From assembly GCA_903772945.1 (NCBI GenBank), contig CAICTM010000291.1, positions 1 through 64,000 of the forward strand: 64,000 bases of DNA, in the 5' to 3' direction. How positions within the stretch are numbered: position 1 is the first letter of the stretch; every line of letters begins with the position of its first letter. This DNA comes from Seminavis robusta. Lineage: Eukaryota > Bacillariophyta > Bacillariophyceae > Naviculales > Naviculaceae. The translations under genes and the position numbers were made by a program. A model generated the notes under the pieces. That model saw nothing but the letters and a program-made list of their open reading frames with translations, was not told the origin of the DNA and did not search any database. Positions 46,897-57,200 of this stretch are shown piece by piece.

Positions 46897-49122
46897 TTAC
46901 TGAGCACGAACAATACAAAGATCCTCATGCAGACTGCCCATAATGGTGTCCTGCTTGATGGCAGCAGTAATATTCAAAACACTTCCTGTGTAATGCTGCT
47001 CAATCTTGGAGATGACCCAAGCTGGAGCTTTCTGAGCATTGACAAGTGTAGCCATGAGAGTCCAGAGTGGCTTCCTCCTGGAGTAGGTTGACTTGCAAGC
47101 CCTGATATCTTCAGCAGTGAAGTTCTTGGCTGGCTTGTTGCCACCAATACCATGCATCCACTCTTGCCAAGCAGAGCCAACAGTTCTGTACTTGGCTAGC
47201 TTGGCAGGCCTACTATCAGCAGGGGTGGTGGCCACAGCTTGTCTGTACCTGAGGCTAGTCTGGCCATTCCGGCGAGTCCTTTCCACAGTCAACCCATTTC
47301 TAAAAAGATACCATCTACCTGATCAGGTGTTGCCATCCTGGAGGCTGAACAGCAATCCTAAACAGCATACAAAAATACATATTAGCAGCAGTAATAGCCA
47401 TATTGCAATAGCCAACAGCCAAAGTCCACACTTACCTGCAAATATTTCCATTGAGTTTCGTCAGCTCCGCCCAAGCCAAGTCTCCAACCAACCTCTCAAA
47501 GCAGCAGCAGAACTGTCGCGGGTCCTACCTTCTTGCGCTATGAGCTGCTGGAGCTGGTTGTGCTGCGCATAATCCTTGTCAGAATCTCCTCGTTCGTTCT
47601 ACCTGTTGTTGCGTTTGCATAGCCTCACCTGCCGAGACTGATTGGCAACTTGACGAGTGCTGCCTGGCCGGTCGTTCCCGTAGTGCCGCCAGTCGTAGTG
47701 CCACCAGCCTGCCACCGCCGCCTCCCGTATCCATCGGCTCGATTTCTGATGTGGAGCTTGGTGTTGCGTCCAAATAGAGAGAGGCACTTTCACCACAGGG
47801 TTGACGCCAACAGGAAATCGGCCTTGATGCGCTCGTACGCATCTGGATCCTAACACGAACGGGAGGCTCCACCTCTCCTCCCAAGATTCGTCAAGAGCAG
47901 CCCACAAAGAGGCAGAGCCAAGTGAAGCGAAATGTCGTTGACACCGTCGTAAAACGCATGCGTCCTTGCACCACATGCTCAATCAACCAGTCGGGAGTCA
48001 CTCTCTGGCATCCGGGTGTAGCTTGTAGGCAATAGGAGCCCCCATGCAAAGCTTTTCGGAACACGAGCGTCGATCCAGGGCTGTTCAGGCAAATGTAGGC
48101 ATCACAAACCGTCCAGACAAGCGAGCTTCCAGCGACCTCGAATGCAACTTCGTCAGCAGTAGCAACCATCCCTCTTGCCAGAGTTGCAGCAACTTCCGAA
48201 TGCTGTGACTCCAAGAACACCAGCAATGGGAGCGCCACAGCCAGAATGGAGCCGACAAAAAGACAGCTTGAGAATGTTGCGGTAGGCTGCGTTGCAGTGC
48301 TTGGGGAGCCAACTTAGGATCGCTTTGGGAGTAAAGAGGAATGCATCTTCCCGACCAGCGGCGCCATACCCTAGTTGAAGGACGCCTCCATGTAATTCGC
48401 CAATCCGAGCATACACAAAAGTCGGTATCCAACACCAAGAATGATTTGGTCAGGCATTGTCGTTCTTCCGAAATATCTTGGACCAATGCACCTTGCAACT
48501 GAGCGCAAAAGGGAAGTCTGGATGCGGCTTGTAGTCGGAATACTTCAAATTGGAGATGTCATCCGTCCTGGTGATGAGATGGACTTGCTGCTTCAACATG
48601 CAGGCTGTACGGATGGTCGATCAAAGCTCCCTTTGCCGTAGAGTTCATGGACCACCTTGCGATACTCAGTTTCCGTCAAATCCCTGGTGGCACAGGACTT
48701 CTTGCCGCGGTGTGAGTCTCCGCTTTCTTGACTTCTTGACCACTTCGTTCACAGGATCGGACTTGGTTGGATTGCCGGAGGTTCCATTCCAGTGGCACCT
48801 TTGATGGGCATGTAGAAGGAGATAGCTTCTTGTCTTGCTCAAGAGTAGAGGAGCGGCAAGTTGGATTCTGCTCGAGTCTTTGAAGTCAACATCGGCGTAC
48901 CATACGCACGCCATTTCAAGTAGTCGGCAACGTGGTGTGGTTGGATGCCGGCCAAAGCACTAGGTTGGAAGCGAGCCGCCTTGGTGTATGTCCTCTTGTG
49001 CAGCCAGCTCATGAATTTGACGAAGAGACGATGTAATCCCGGTTGTACTTGGGCTGTTCCGTGGGTGCTTCAGGCAAATCCGGCACGTCCTCCAACCCAA
49101 AGGCTGCTCCAGCATTGGCCAT
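46897..49122 (-). pseudogene. Decayed Crypton (tyrosine-recombinase transposon) relic
   Basis: Minus-strand sequence keeps several Crypton landmarks in order, in changing frames: a start at 49122 (MANAGAAFGLED); an N-terminal helical segment WLHKRTYTKAARFQPSALAG followed by VADYLKWRAYGTP; a segment TDDISNLKYSDY..HP.FPFALSCKVHWSK at about 48610-48490, collinear with TDDLTNMETLDF...LQTKVSWSK in the 23-kb Crypton; and a GCR1_C-like module SAWQEWMHGIGGNKPAKNF at about 47180-46930. The HxxR and Tyr boxes are not recoverable by eye in between. Many frame changes and stops are present, so it is dead. It is a distant relative of, not a recent copy of, the 23-kb element. Confidence 0.65.
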
Positions 49123-49148
49123 GGTGGAGCAATTCTTTGGTCAACTAA

Positions 49149-49965
49149 GCAATTGTTGGTTGTGCTGGAATTTTGGCAGAGTTTCCTTTACAGAGTAGAA
49201 GGAATGAAAATAATGAGGAAAACTGAACTGAACTGAACTGTACCATACGGAGAGGATCCACCGATCGATCACGGGATTTGCCCGTTGTTTGCCTCTCTGC
49301 CTTGAGTATACACGAACGACTCGTGTGGGCGGTGGCTTGAGTATGCTGCACTGGTAACGACCGATCGTACGATTGGATCTTTAGCCTGCAACGGTGGATC
49401 TCATTGGATTTGTGGGAATCGATTGGGTATGTTCTGCGCTACTTAAGCGAAAATTGGAATCCTCTCAGTATGTGCATCGGCCTCTATTTATCCAAGCACG
49501 AGCGTTATGTCTAAATCCTCTCAGTTTATTAAATAATGAGAGTCTTATTGAGAGGATCTTTGTTTCAATGACTGCAGATACTGTAGCATTTCTACGTAGC
49601 ATACCATGCCAGATCCTGACAGTATGTGAGATCCACTAGTAGTAGGGGGAAGCACATACTGACACTGTGCAACTACTGTTGCAGAAATGTAGTACCGTAA
49701 AAGTATAGGTACCGGTACCGGTACCGGTACTGAGACCGCCAGGAGAAGAGGCCAGCTCCTCTATAGTTTACAGGCTAGCCGTTTTATTTCAACCCACTGG
49801 ACAAGTGTGCGGCACTTTCTACAGCTTTAAACTTGCTTCCGAGAAATGGGCGCGAATCTTTTTTCGACCCGTTTCGGAAGGACAGAAACCACGGCACAAA
49901 ACGGACTGACACGAGCCGCAGTCTAAATTAGTTTTTGTTGTTTACCAGAAAGAATCGAAGCGACA
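49149..49965. other. Gap before FEN1
   Basis: No gene. It holds (GAACT)n at 49221-49240 and a GGTACC repeat at 49709-49730, then the presumed FEN1 promoter and 5' UTR. Confidence 0.4.
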
Positions 49966-51378
49966 ATGGGTATCAAAGGTCTAGCGAAGCTTCTCTCTGA
50001 TGAAGCGCCCGATGTAAGTTAACGTAGTGATGATGACAGCATTGTCACGACACAGACTTGTTAGTGATAAGTATACCGAACACATTAGCTCAATCTGCCC
50101 TTTTGCTTTCCTTGTCTCTCCTTCCGTCCCTTATTTACCACATGTATCCATCAGTGCATTCGAGAAGTGGAATTGAAATCTCTCCATGGCCGCAAAATTG
50201 CCATTGATGCGTCCATGTCCATTTACCAATTCATGATTGCGGTTCGGACGGGCTCGCAGTCGAATCCATCGGCCATGTTGACCAATGACGATGGCGAGCC
50301 GACGTCGCATATACAGGGAATGTTCAATCGGACCATTCGCTACATGACGGAAGGCCTTCGTCCCGTGTTTGTCTTTGATGGCAAACCTCCTTCCTTCAAA
50401 AGCGGCGAACTATTGAAGCGTCGGGAAAAGCGCGAAAAAGCCGAGGCGGCGTTAAAGACGGCCGAAGAAGAAGGCGACGTGGAAGAACAGGGCAAACAAT
50501 CCAAACGATTGGTACGAGCCGGACAAAAGGAAAATGAGGATTGCATGCGATTGTTGGAATTAATGGGAGTCCCCATTGTCAAGGCGCCCTGTGAAGCCGA
50601 AGCACAGGCGGCCGCATTGGCCAAAGCCGGTTTGGTCTATGCCACGGGTACCGAAGATATGGATGCCCTGACGTTTGCCACTCCCGTGTTGTTGCGCAAA
50701 ATGACATTTGCCAATGCCTCCAAATCGACAATTCAACAAATGGACTACAAAGCCGCCATTGACGGGCTCGAATTGACGCATGAGCAATTTGTGGATCTGT
50801 GTATCATGCTGGGATGCGATTACTGCGATAGCATCAAGGGAGTGGGCCCCAAGACCGCGTTGAAATTGATTCGAGAACATGGAAATATCGAGACCATTCT
50901 CAAAAAGATTGATCGCAAAAAATTCACCGTGCCGGATGCCTGGGTCCCGGAGGAAAAAGCGCAACAAAACAAGGACGATAATTCGGAGGACGAAGAAGGC
51001 GACAACAAACAGGAGGAGGACAACAAAAGCGACAATGAAGAAAATTTGATCCCGGCATATGTGCAAGCTCGCAAGCTGTTTATGAATCATGAAGTCTTGG
51101 ACAAGGGCAGCGTCGAGCTCAAGTGGAAACCCTGCCAACCCGAGGCACTGACCAAATTCCTTGTGGAACAAATGGGCTTTAGCCCGGATCGCGTTTCGTC
51201 CAACATTGAGAAATTGCAAAATGCCTACAAGGAACACTCCAAACCACAGCTCCGTATGACCAACTTTTTCACCGTCAAACCGCAGGATCCGGAAAAGGTG
51301 GCGGCCAAACGCAAGGCTCTCAAGGAGAAAAACAAGGCCAATGCCAAAAAGGCCAAGGCGGGCAAGAAGAAGCGCTAA
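49966..51378 (+). CDS. FEN1: Flap endonuclease 1
   Basis: Exon 1 (49966-50013) encodes MGIKGLAKLLSDEAPD; a 141-nt intron (GTAAGT...ATCAG) in phase 0 leads to exon 2 (50155-51378), giving 423 residues, slightly longer than the usual ~380. The XPG N domain contains the metal ligand in KIAIDASMSIYQF and FDGKPPSFKSGEL; the XPG I domain contains EAEAQAAALAKAGLVYATGTEDMDAL; the helix-hairpin-helix is GCDYCDSIKGVGPKTALKLI. An acidic insert (DDNSEDEEGDNKQEEDN) accounts for the extra length. The PCNA-binding box QLRMTNFF lies at about 380-387, before a Lys-rich nuclear tail. The enzyme cuts 5' flaps during lagging-strand maturation and long-patch base-excision repair. All catalytic motifs look intact. 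Confidence 0.97.
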
Positions 51379-51814
51379 ATTATTGGCTGCAAAAGAAACG
51401 GACACGACGCGAAACAATCATCATCACCAGGATAGATATAAAAATGTCATTTGCATCAAACATTATAATGGCCACGTTTTGAGGGGACACACGCCCACTT
51501 CTAGTGGTACGCCTAGAGATCGCTTTGGATCACATGGCAATGCGCATGTTGGCGGTTCGGTGGAACTCCGGTTGTACAGGAACCGAACATGGCTTTGAAC
51601 ACAGCCCTCAAATCTTCCCAAAGGACTGCGTCATGGTGAACCGTAGGTACCATCTGAGGCGCTACTCGTTCCGTTTCCGTTTGCTTGCTTCTACCGGTAC
51701 CAGTAGCTAGATGTGGGTATTGGGCCTACACACTCTTCGTGAATCACAACGGACATAGTTAAACCCTTTTCTTATTCCACTACATAGACATCGAAGCCCA
51801 CATACACTACACGT
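51379..51814. other. Convergent 3' flanks of FEN1 and NF-YC
   Basis: About 435 bp with no gene; 3' UTRs of both neighbours. Confidence 0.4.
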
Positions 51815-54031
51815 CTAATGGATCACATCAACCAAGAAATCAAAAATGTCCGTTTTCTGAATGGCTTCCCGGATGTCTTCCTTTTGCAACGTCCGTCTCT
51901 TGTGTAGCTGAGAGTAGTTCCAGCTACGAATGCTCAAATCCAAAATGAACAATTCACAGGCCTTGGCAAACAAAACAGGGGCTTCGGCACTGATCATTCG
52001 AACATCTTCGTCGCTCTTCATGATGCGCTTGATGCGAGCCAGGGGAAGATCGTTGTGATTCTTGAAATCCTGCTCCGATTGATTCTCCAGTCCTTCGATG
52101 GCACGCATTTCTTCCGTCCAAAAGTTGCCCAAGCTCGAATTCAATTGCTGCAAAAAGGCGGGCGAATTGCTGGAGGGGGGTGGTTCTGTCGACTGGTGGC
52201 CCACCGCCATGGGTTGCTGTGCTACAGGAGCCGCGGCGTGGTGATTGTGATGAGCCATGGGGGCAGGTGCCGCTGCCACGGGTGCCGTCGCGTAGGTCGG
52301 TGCCGGAGCCACGGGAGCCGGTGCAATGAGAGGTGCTGGCGCCGGTGTCGGGGTACTGATTTGCATCGGTTGAGGCGCCGTCGTAGCAGGAGGAGCGGCG
52401 GTCGCTCCCGCCACAGCCGCTACAGGATTGGGGACACGGACAGCGGCAGGAACAGATCGAGCCGCAGGCCTGGCGGCACTTGTCCCTGCCCGAAAAGACG
52501 CTTGCAATTCTTTGCGTTGCTTCTGATGAGTATGGTCAAGAGCCTTGCGCTGTTCGGGAGATGCACTCGTAGCAATCAGATTCTGAGTTTCTTGTCGCTG
52601 CTTTTGCTTGAGCTGATCCATTTCCTCCATTTGTTTCGGTGTCATGCTTGGTGTAGCTTTCTTCTTGGCTCCCGAGCTGCCTTCGGCACCCTTGTCATCT
52701 CCCTTATAGATACCAGCCTGGATTTGGGCCTGTGTATGAGCATGCACCAATGCCTGCGCCTGCAAATGGATTTGGGTTTGAATCTGCGAGGGCGTTCCCG
52801 GACTCTTGCGAGCATGGACAATGGCTTGAGCCTGAATCTGGCTGAGTGCATTAATCTGGGAGGCATTCATGGGGACCAACCCATCTCCGCGAGACTTGGC
52901 TGCCGCCACCACCGCCTGCGCTTGAGCAGCTGCCTGGACCATTGCCTGCGCTTGAGCCTGAATTTGCGCAGGAGTGATATTGGCTTGCTGTCCTCTGGCC
53001 GCGGCGGCTGCCAATTGAGCTTGGAGCTGTGCCTGGAGTTGTTGCTGGATCTGTTGCTGAAGCTGCGAATGCGACCCTGTGGCTGGTTTCTTGGCAGCTG
53101 GTTGTCCCTCCTTGGCTGCAGCAGTAGGAGTCGGTGCTTCTCGCTTGGCCCCCGCCGTGATCGTGGTAGAAGCAGGAGCCGGTTTGACAGCAATGGGGGC
53201 TGGCCTGGTCACTACTGGGGCTGGAGCCAAGACGGGGTTTGGAACGGGAGCTGGTTTGGCAGTCGCCATTGGATTGGCCACAAGGGGAGCCTGGGTAACA
53301 ACAGGCTTGACCGGTGCTGGTATCGCTACGGCAATTGGATTTGCAGGAGCTGCTACCAAGGTTGGTGGGACAGGAGCTGTTTGCACTGGGGTGGGGATTG
53401 GAACTGGTGCAGCTGCGACTGCTGCCATTGGGTTTGGAACAGGATTTGGAACAGAAACAGCTGGGGCGGGAACCATTGGAGGTGGGGCAACGGGTTGAGT
53501 AGGCACAGGAGCGACTACCATGGGAGTTGGAGCAACTGGTTGGGTGGGGACAGGATCAATAACCATTGGCGTCGGGGCAACATGTTGGGCGGGCAAAGGA
53601 GTAGGAACCACAGGGGCTGGGGCCTGAGCAATAGGAACAACTGGTTGAGTAGCCACAACAGGTGGGGCAATCGGAGCTGGGATGGGTGCAGCAGGTTGGG
53701 TAGACACGGGAACTGGGGCAACCGGGGCCGCTGTGGCTGCGGCAGCCATAGGATTTGCGACAACTAGAGGAGCCGGAATCGGAGCTGGCGCAGCCACTGG
53801 AACAGGTGGAGCGGGCTGAGCGGGTGGAGCTGCAACAACAACAGCAACAGAAGGATTGGCTGGGGCTGGTGGGTTTGGAGGGGCAGCAGCAACAACAACG
53901 GCAGGTGCTGGTCCTGGAGCTGGCTTGGCAGTGGTAGTTGCCGTGACCGTGGTAGCTGGCGCTGCTGCTTCAGGAGTGGCGGCAGGGGTAGGGGCTGCAG
54001 TAGGCTGGGTATCCATTGTTGTTCTACTCAT
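51815..54031 (-). CDS. NF-YC (HAP5) histone-fold subunit with a very long Pro/Ala-rich arm
   Basis: One exon, 738 residues from ATG 54031 (MSRTTMDTQP); an in-frame ATG at 54169 would add 46. The C-terminal ~100 residues are a classic NF-YC histone fold: FWTEEMRAIE, then LPLARIKRIMKSDEDVRMIS, then EAPVLFAKACELFILDL and HKRRTLQKEDIREAI. NF-YC pairs with NF-YB and, with NF-YA, binds CCAAT boxes. The preceding ~640 residues are unusual: about 330 residues of Pro/Ala/Val repeats, a Gln/Ala-rich helical stretch (QLQAQLQAQLAAAAARGQ), repeated QIQAQAQA words, and a Lys/Gln coil with KQMEEMDQLKQKQRQETQN. NF-YC proteins normally carry Gln-rich activation regions, but this arm is much longer and mostly PAV-type. 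The fold is C-terminal rather than N-terminal, as in many animal and plant NF-YC proteins. Confidence 0.88.
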   Translation of the reverse strand: MSRTTMDTQPTAAPTPAATPEAAAPATTVTATTTAKPAPGPAPAVVVAAAPPNPPAPANPSVAVVVAAPPAQPAPPVPVAAPAPIPAPLVVANPMAAAATAAPVAPVPVSTQPAAPIPAPIAPPVVATQPVVPIAQAPAPVVPTPLPAQHVAPTPMVIDPVPTQPVAPTPMVVAPVPTQPVAPPPMVPAPAVSVPNPVPNPMAAVAAAPVPIPTPVQTAPVPPTLVAAPANPIAVAIPAPVKPVVTQAPLVANPMATAKPAPVPNPVLAPAPVVTRPAPIAVKPAPASTTITAGAKREAPTPTAAAKEGQPAAKKPATGSHSQLQQQIQQQLQAQLQAQLAAAAARGQQANITPAQIQAQAQAMVQAAAQAQAVVAAAKSRGDGLVPMNASQINALSQIQAQAIVHARKSPGTPSQIQTQIHLQAQALVHAHTQAQIQAGIYKGDDKGAEGSSGAKKKATPSMTPKQMEEMDQLKQKQRQETQNLIATSASPEQRKALDHTHQKQRKELQASFRAGTSAARPAARSVPAAVRVPNPVAAVAGATAAPPATTAPQPMQISTPTPAPAPLIAPAPVAPAPTYATAPVAAAPAPMAHHNHHAAAPVAQQPMAVGHQSTEPPPSSNSPAFLQQLNSSLGNFWTEEMRAIEGLENQSEQDFKNHNDLPLARIKRIMKSDEDVRMISAEAPVLFAKACELFILDLSIRSWNYSQLHKRRTLQKEDIREAIQKTDIFDFLVDVIH

Positions 54032-54375
54032 GATGAGATGTAATGAGGAAGCCGAACAGTGAGTGAGTTCCGTTGATGCCAAGTAAGTGCCCAAATTCAA
54101 TCGGAATCGGAATGCTGGACCCTTCTGAAGAGCACTGCAACGATCGCGAGATAACAAGCTAACGGGCACTCACAAAGACTTTGGAAATTGGAGCAAAATA
54201 TGAGAGAAGAAAAGAGAGCAATGCCAACACAAAGATATTTGATAAGCAAGATCCAGGAGCGAATAGGATTGTTTTGTTTCTTGCTTGGGTTGAAACTATG
54301 ACGACCTGGTGCCATTTGTAAGCTTCTCCCGATGCGTTATTAGCTTTGGAGCGCGCTGCTTGATGCCGCAACAGT

Positions 54376-55584
54376 TTGGCTCCATCTGGAAGCTTCGATG
54401 CTTTGGCTCTGGATGTCTGGAATGCGTCCGTTAGAGAATGTGAATGCTTTAATCTTAACCTTAGCCTGGCATCTTCTTCCTTGTGGATCCACAAACTAGT
54501 ACCGGTAGCAAAGCAAAACCACAAGAAGACCACAAAGCCAGAAAGCACCGTGACGAAAAGCACAATGACAACTCCATTGCGTCGATCTCCCAGGAAGGCT
54601 GCAGTTATTGATAATAACTTGAAAGTGTATCCAGATCCAGCACCATCATCTTGGGAACCTCCGACTAAGAAGCGAAGAGCTGCCAAAGAAAAGAACGAAA
54701 GCAATAATGATTCTTCGTCTCGAGGTCCCACCCACGACGAATGTCGATTTGTAGTGGAATCTCTGGGCCAACTGCATCCCAATGTCCTTGACGACTGTCA
54801 GAATCGACGATCCGACAGCTTGGGTTCCTCCTGTGGCATGAAAGCAAGCATTGCCGACGGATTGGTCAGTACCATTTTATCGCAAAACACTACCAATGCC
54901 AACAGTACCCGAGCCTTTCAACAGCTCAAAAAGGTTCTACCCACTTGGGAAGACGTGGTTGCCTTGCCAGATCCACCCACCAAGCTGGAAGACGCCATTC
55001 GCTGTGGAGGCCTGGCCAAGATCAAATCCAAACGCATCTATACCATTTTTCAAACGCTCATCAACGAACGACAAAGCACTTCTTTAGAATACTTGCGAGA
55101 ACTATCCAATGATCAAATCAAGAAGGAACTGGGACGATTTCCAGGTTTGGGCCCCAAAACCATTTCCTGCGTCTTGCTCTTTACCATGATGAGAGCCGAA
55201 TTTCCAGTGGATACCCATGTCCATAGGATTGCCAAGGACATTTTGAAATGGATTCGACCAGGGGATAGTCGGGAAGAAGCGTACGAACACCTCAATGCCG
55301 TCGTACCAGATGGCTGCAAGTTGGAATTGCATTGTCTGCTCATTGCTCACGGCAGACAGTGTCATCGTTGTGCGGCACGAGGAAAACCACAATTTCCACC
55401 CAAGGATGGAACCAAACTGGAATGTCCATTAGTGGACCTTAACAAGACGAGGGCAAACCTCAAGAAGCAGCAACAATATACAGTTGATTATTCAAAGGCG
55501 TCAGCAAAGCCAGAATTGGTGGTCAGTGTGAAACCAGAGAAGATTCTGAGCACCAATGAAGAGGACAAAGGAGGAACTAGCTGA
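54376..55584 (+). CDS. HhH-GPD DNA glycosylase / endonuclease III-like
   Basis: One exon, 402 residues (339 if ATG 54565, MTTPLRRSPRK, is the start). The N-terminus is basic with an SPRK/KKRR nuclear signal. The glycosylase domain (about 115-340) has ADGLVSTILSQNTTNANSTR (Nth-type LxS.QTTD loop), the helix-hairpin-helix LGRFPGLGPKTISCVL (about 251-267) with the Lys expected of a bifunctional enzyme, and the catalytic Asp in FPVDTHVHRI. The C-terminus has four Cys (HCLLIAHGRQCHRC...C), but spacing is not the canonical Cx6Cx2Cx5C, so an iron-sulfur cluster is doubtful. The role is removal of oxidised or otherwise modified bases in base-excision repair; it is closer to the Nth / plant DEMETER-type core than to MutY by eye. 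The start lies about 345 bp from the divergent NF-YC start. Confidence 0.85.
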   Translation: MAPSGSFDALALDVWNASVRECECFNLNLSLASSSLWIHKLVPVAKQNHKKTTKPESTVTKSTMTTPLRRSPRKAAVIDNNLKVYPDPAPSSWEPPTKKRRAAKEKNESNNDSSSRGPTHDECRFVVESLGQLHPNVLDDCQNRRSDSLGSSCGMKASIADGLVSTILSQNTTNANSTRAFQQLKKVLPTWEDVVALPDPPTKLEDAIRCGGLAKIKSKRIYTIFQTLINERQSTSLEYLRELSNDQIKKELGRFPGLGPKTISCVLLFTMMRAEFPVDTHVHRIAKDILKWIRPGDSREEAYEHLNAVVPDGCKLELHCLLIAHGRQCHRCAARGKPQFPPKDGTKLECPLVDLNKTRANLKKQQQYTVDYSKASAKPELVVSVKPEKILSTNEEDKGGTS

Positions 55585-55731
55585 ATCGCTAGCCGGGTAG
55601 TTCTACCGTACTGCGCTACAGTAGTCTGAAAAAGAAGTGGAACAAAGGTGACAAGCCGTGGCCACTAGCTAGTGCTAGATACAGCATCAACACACAACTA
55701 ACTTTCCAATCCCCCTATCATGCAGTGTTCC

Positions 55732-57030
55732 CTATGATGTCTCGGTGGAATTGTTGATTGGTTTTGACAAAAGAGGAAACTCCTTTGCTGTATCTTCCAA
55801 TGCTTGCTGTGCTAATGCCGTCATGGACTTTTTCTCATCGTCAGCACCTGTTTGCAAGTAGTTCTGTAACAGCACTTGCGTTGTTGTTGTTGTTTGTTGT
55901 GTACTACTGCTTTGTTCTCCTTCTTGTTCACGACATTTCTTCCCCATACTCTGTAGCAAGTGTATATTTCGTTGCCATACTCGATCCGTGTCGCCCTTCA
56001 TGATTTCAACTGCCCGACTCACGTCGTCTTCTTTCAGGACATGAAACATGGGATACGGTGATCGGTTGGTATAGTATTCCATCTTGTCTGGATCGTCTTC
56101 ACTCTTATCTTGGATATTTTCATTGGCAAATACAAACAATGGATGAAAGGGCACAATTTGAATCTTTCCCGTCAAGTCGTGGTCTTCCAGCAATCCGTCT
56201 ACAATCATGGACAGTACATCCAAAAAGGAATCAAAATCGGTGGGAAACAAATCGGGGCAGACCAGGAGTGCTGTACCGGGAATTGGATCCTCCTTAGTAT
56301 CATCGGTCAAAAAAGCCAGCGATTGTGCCAGTACGTGTTGCAGTACCGTGTCAATGTCGCTACTCTCCGGTACCACGGAAATGTACAGTTGATGATCGGC
56401 CAATGGTTTGGCGGCAAAAGGACACAGATTCATTCCCACCACCACCCGTTTCACCCACGCTCTGGTTTGCTCTTCCATCTCGTTATCAATATCAATATCT
56501 TGAATGTCAGTCTGAGCTTGCTGCAACTTGGAAGATCCCAATGACCGGCTGGAGGATGACTGTTGTGGATTGTTGTTGTGAGATTTCTTCTTGGATTTCT
56601 TCTTGGTCTTCCTTTTCTTGTCTTGCAATTGACCGGAGGGTGGTTCTGGCTTTTGGCTGGAGCTCATCCATCGGCGGCTGCCACTGCTGGTTGCTCGTTG
56701 CTGTTCCAGTCCATGGTGTGGACAATTTCCTCCTAGAATATGATGGATCCGATGCGTCGACGTGTGTCGGAGTGGCAGTTTCAGCCGTGAATGAGTGAAA
56801 CCACATCGGAATGCTCTTGTTGTGCTGGCCATCATCATTGTCATGAAAAATAATGCGAGCAACGAGATCTTGGACCAATCCAAATGGAGCCAGGATTCAT
56901 TCATACCACGATGTGTCAACAAACCAATCAGCCACAGATTGACCCACTCCCTCTCTCTCACTCTCTTTCCACTTGTTTCGTATTCTGGTGGTTTGTGGCA
57001 GTGGCTTGCACTTTTTTTTCTTTTTTTCAA
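55732..57030 (-). CDS. DUF1415 family protein, possibly plastid-targeted
   Basis: The frame allows 432 residues from 57030, but the ATG at 56904 (MNESWLHLDW, 390 residues) is more likely because a hydrophobic segment ISLLALFFMTMMMASTTRAF then lies at the N-terminus. That segment ends in TRA followed by F, loosely like the ASAFAP plastid motif. A Ser/Lys-rich linker follows. The DUF1415 domain (about 190-400 of the long form) shows MNLCPFAAKPL, LLVCPDLFPTDFD, QIVPFHPLFVFA, YYTNRSPYPMFHVLKEDDV and RNIHLLQSMG, all hallmarks. The biochemical role is unknown; the family is found in bacteria, algae and plants. It is head to head with the SMYD gene. Confidence 0.85.
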   Translation of the reverse strand: MKKRKKSASHCHKPPEYETSGKRVREREWVNLWLIGLLTHRGMNESWLHLDWSKISLLALFFMTMMMASTTRAFRCGFTHSRLKLPLRHTSTHRIHHILGGNCPHHGLEQQRATSSGSRRWMSSSQKPEPPSGQLQDKKRKTKKKSKKKSHNNNPQQSSSSRSLGSSKLQQAQTDIQDIDIDNEMEEQTRAWVKRVVVGMNLCPFAAKPLADHQLYISVVPESSDIDTVLQHVLAQSLAFLTDDTKEDPIPGTALLVCPDLFPTDFDSFLDVLSMIVDGLLEDHDLTGKIQIVPFHPLFVFANENIQDKSEDDPDKMEYYTNRSPYPMFHVLKEDDVSRAVEIMKGDTDRVWQRNIHLLQSMGKKCREQEGEQSSSTQQTTTTTQVLLQNYLQTGADDEKKSMTALAQQALEDTAKEFPLLSKPINNSTETS

Positions 57031-57200
57031 ATGTTTTCTTTTGTTTTCGTATTTTGGTAATTATGCATCCAATTGGTCGTTTTTAGTTGGATCTTGCGTA
57101 TCTTTCCGGTAACGCTATCCCTATCAAGGATGACAACGGCTCCCAGACCACCAAATCCGAAATCCGAAAGGAAGGGTCGCGGAGATGAATACAAGATACA

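Noticed and set aside
50560-51417. 285-codon open frame opposite FEN1
   Set aside because: Antisense shadow of a well-conserved gene.
52055-53767. 570-codon open frame on the plus strand opposite NF-YC
   Set aside because: It mirrors the Pro/Ala-rich repeats of NF-YC and has no start context or domain; it is an antisense shadow of low-complexity DNA.
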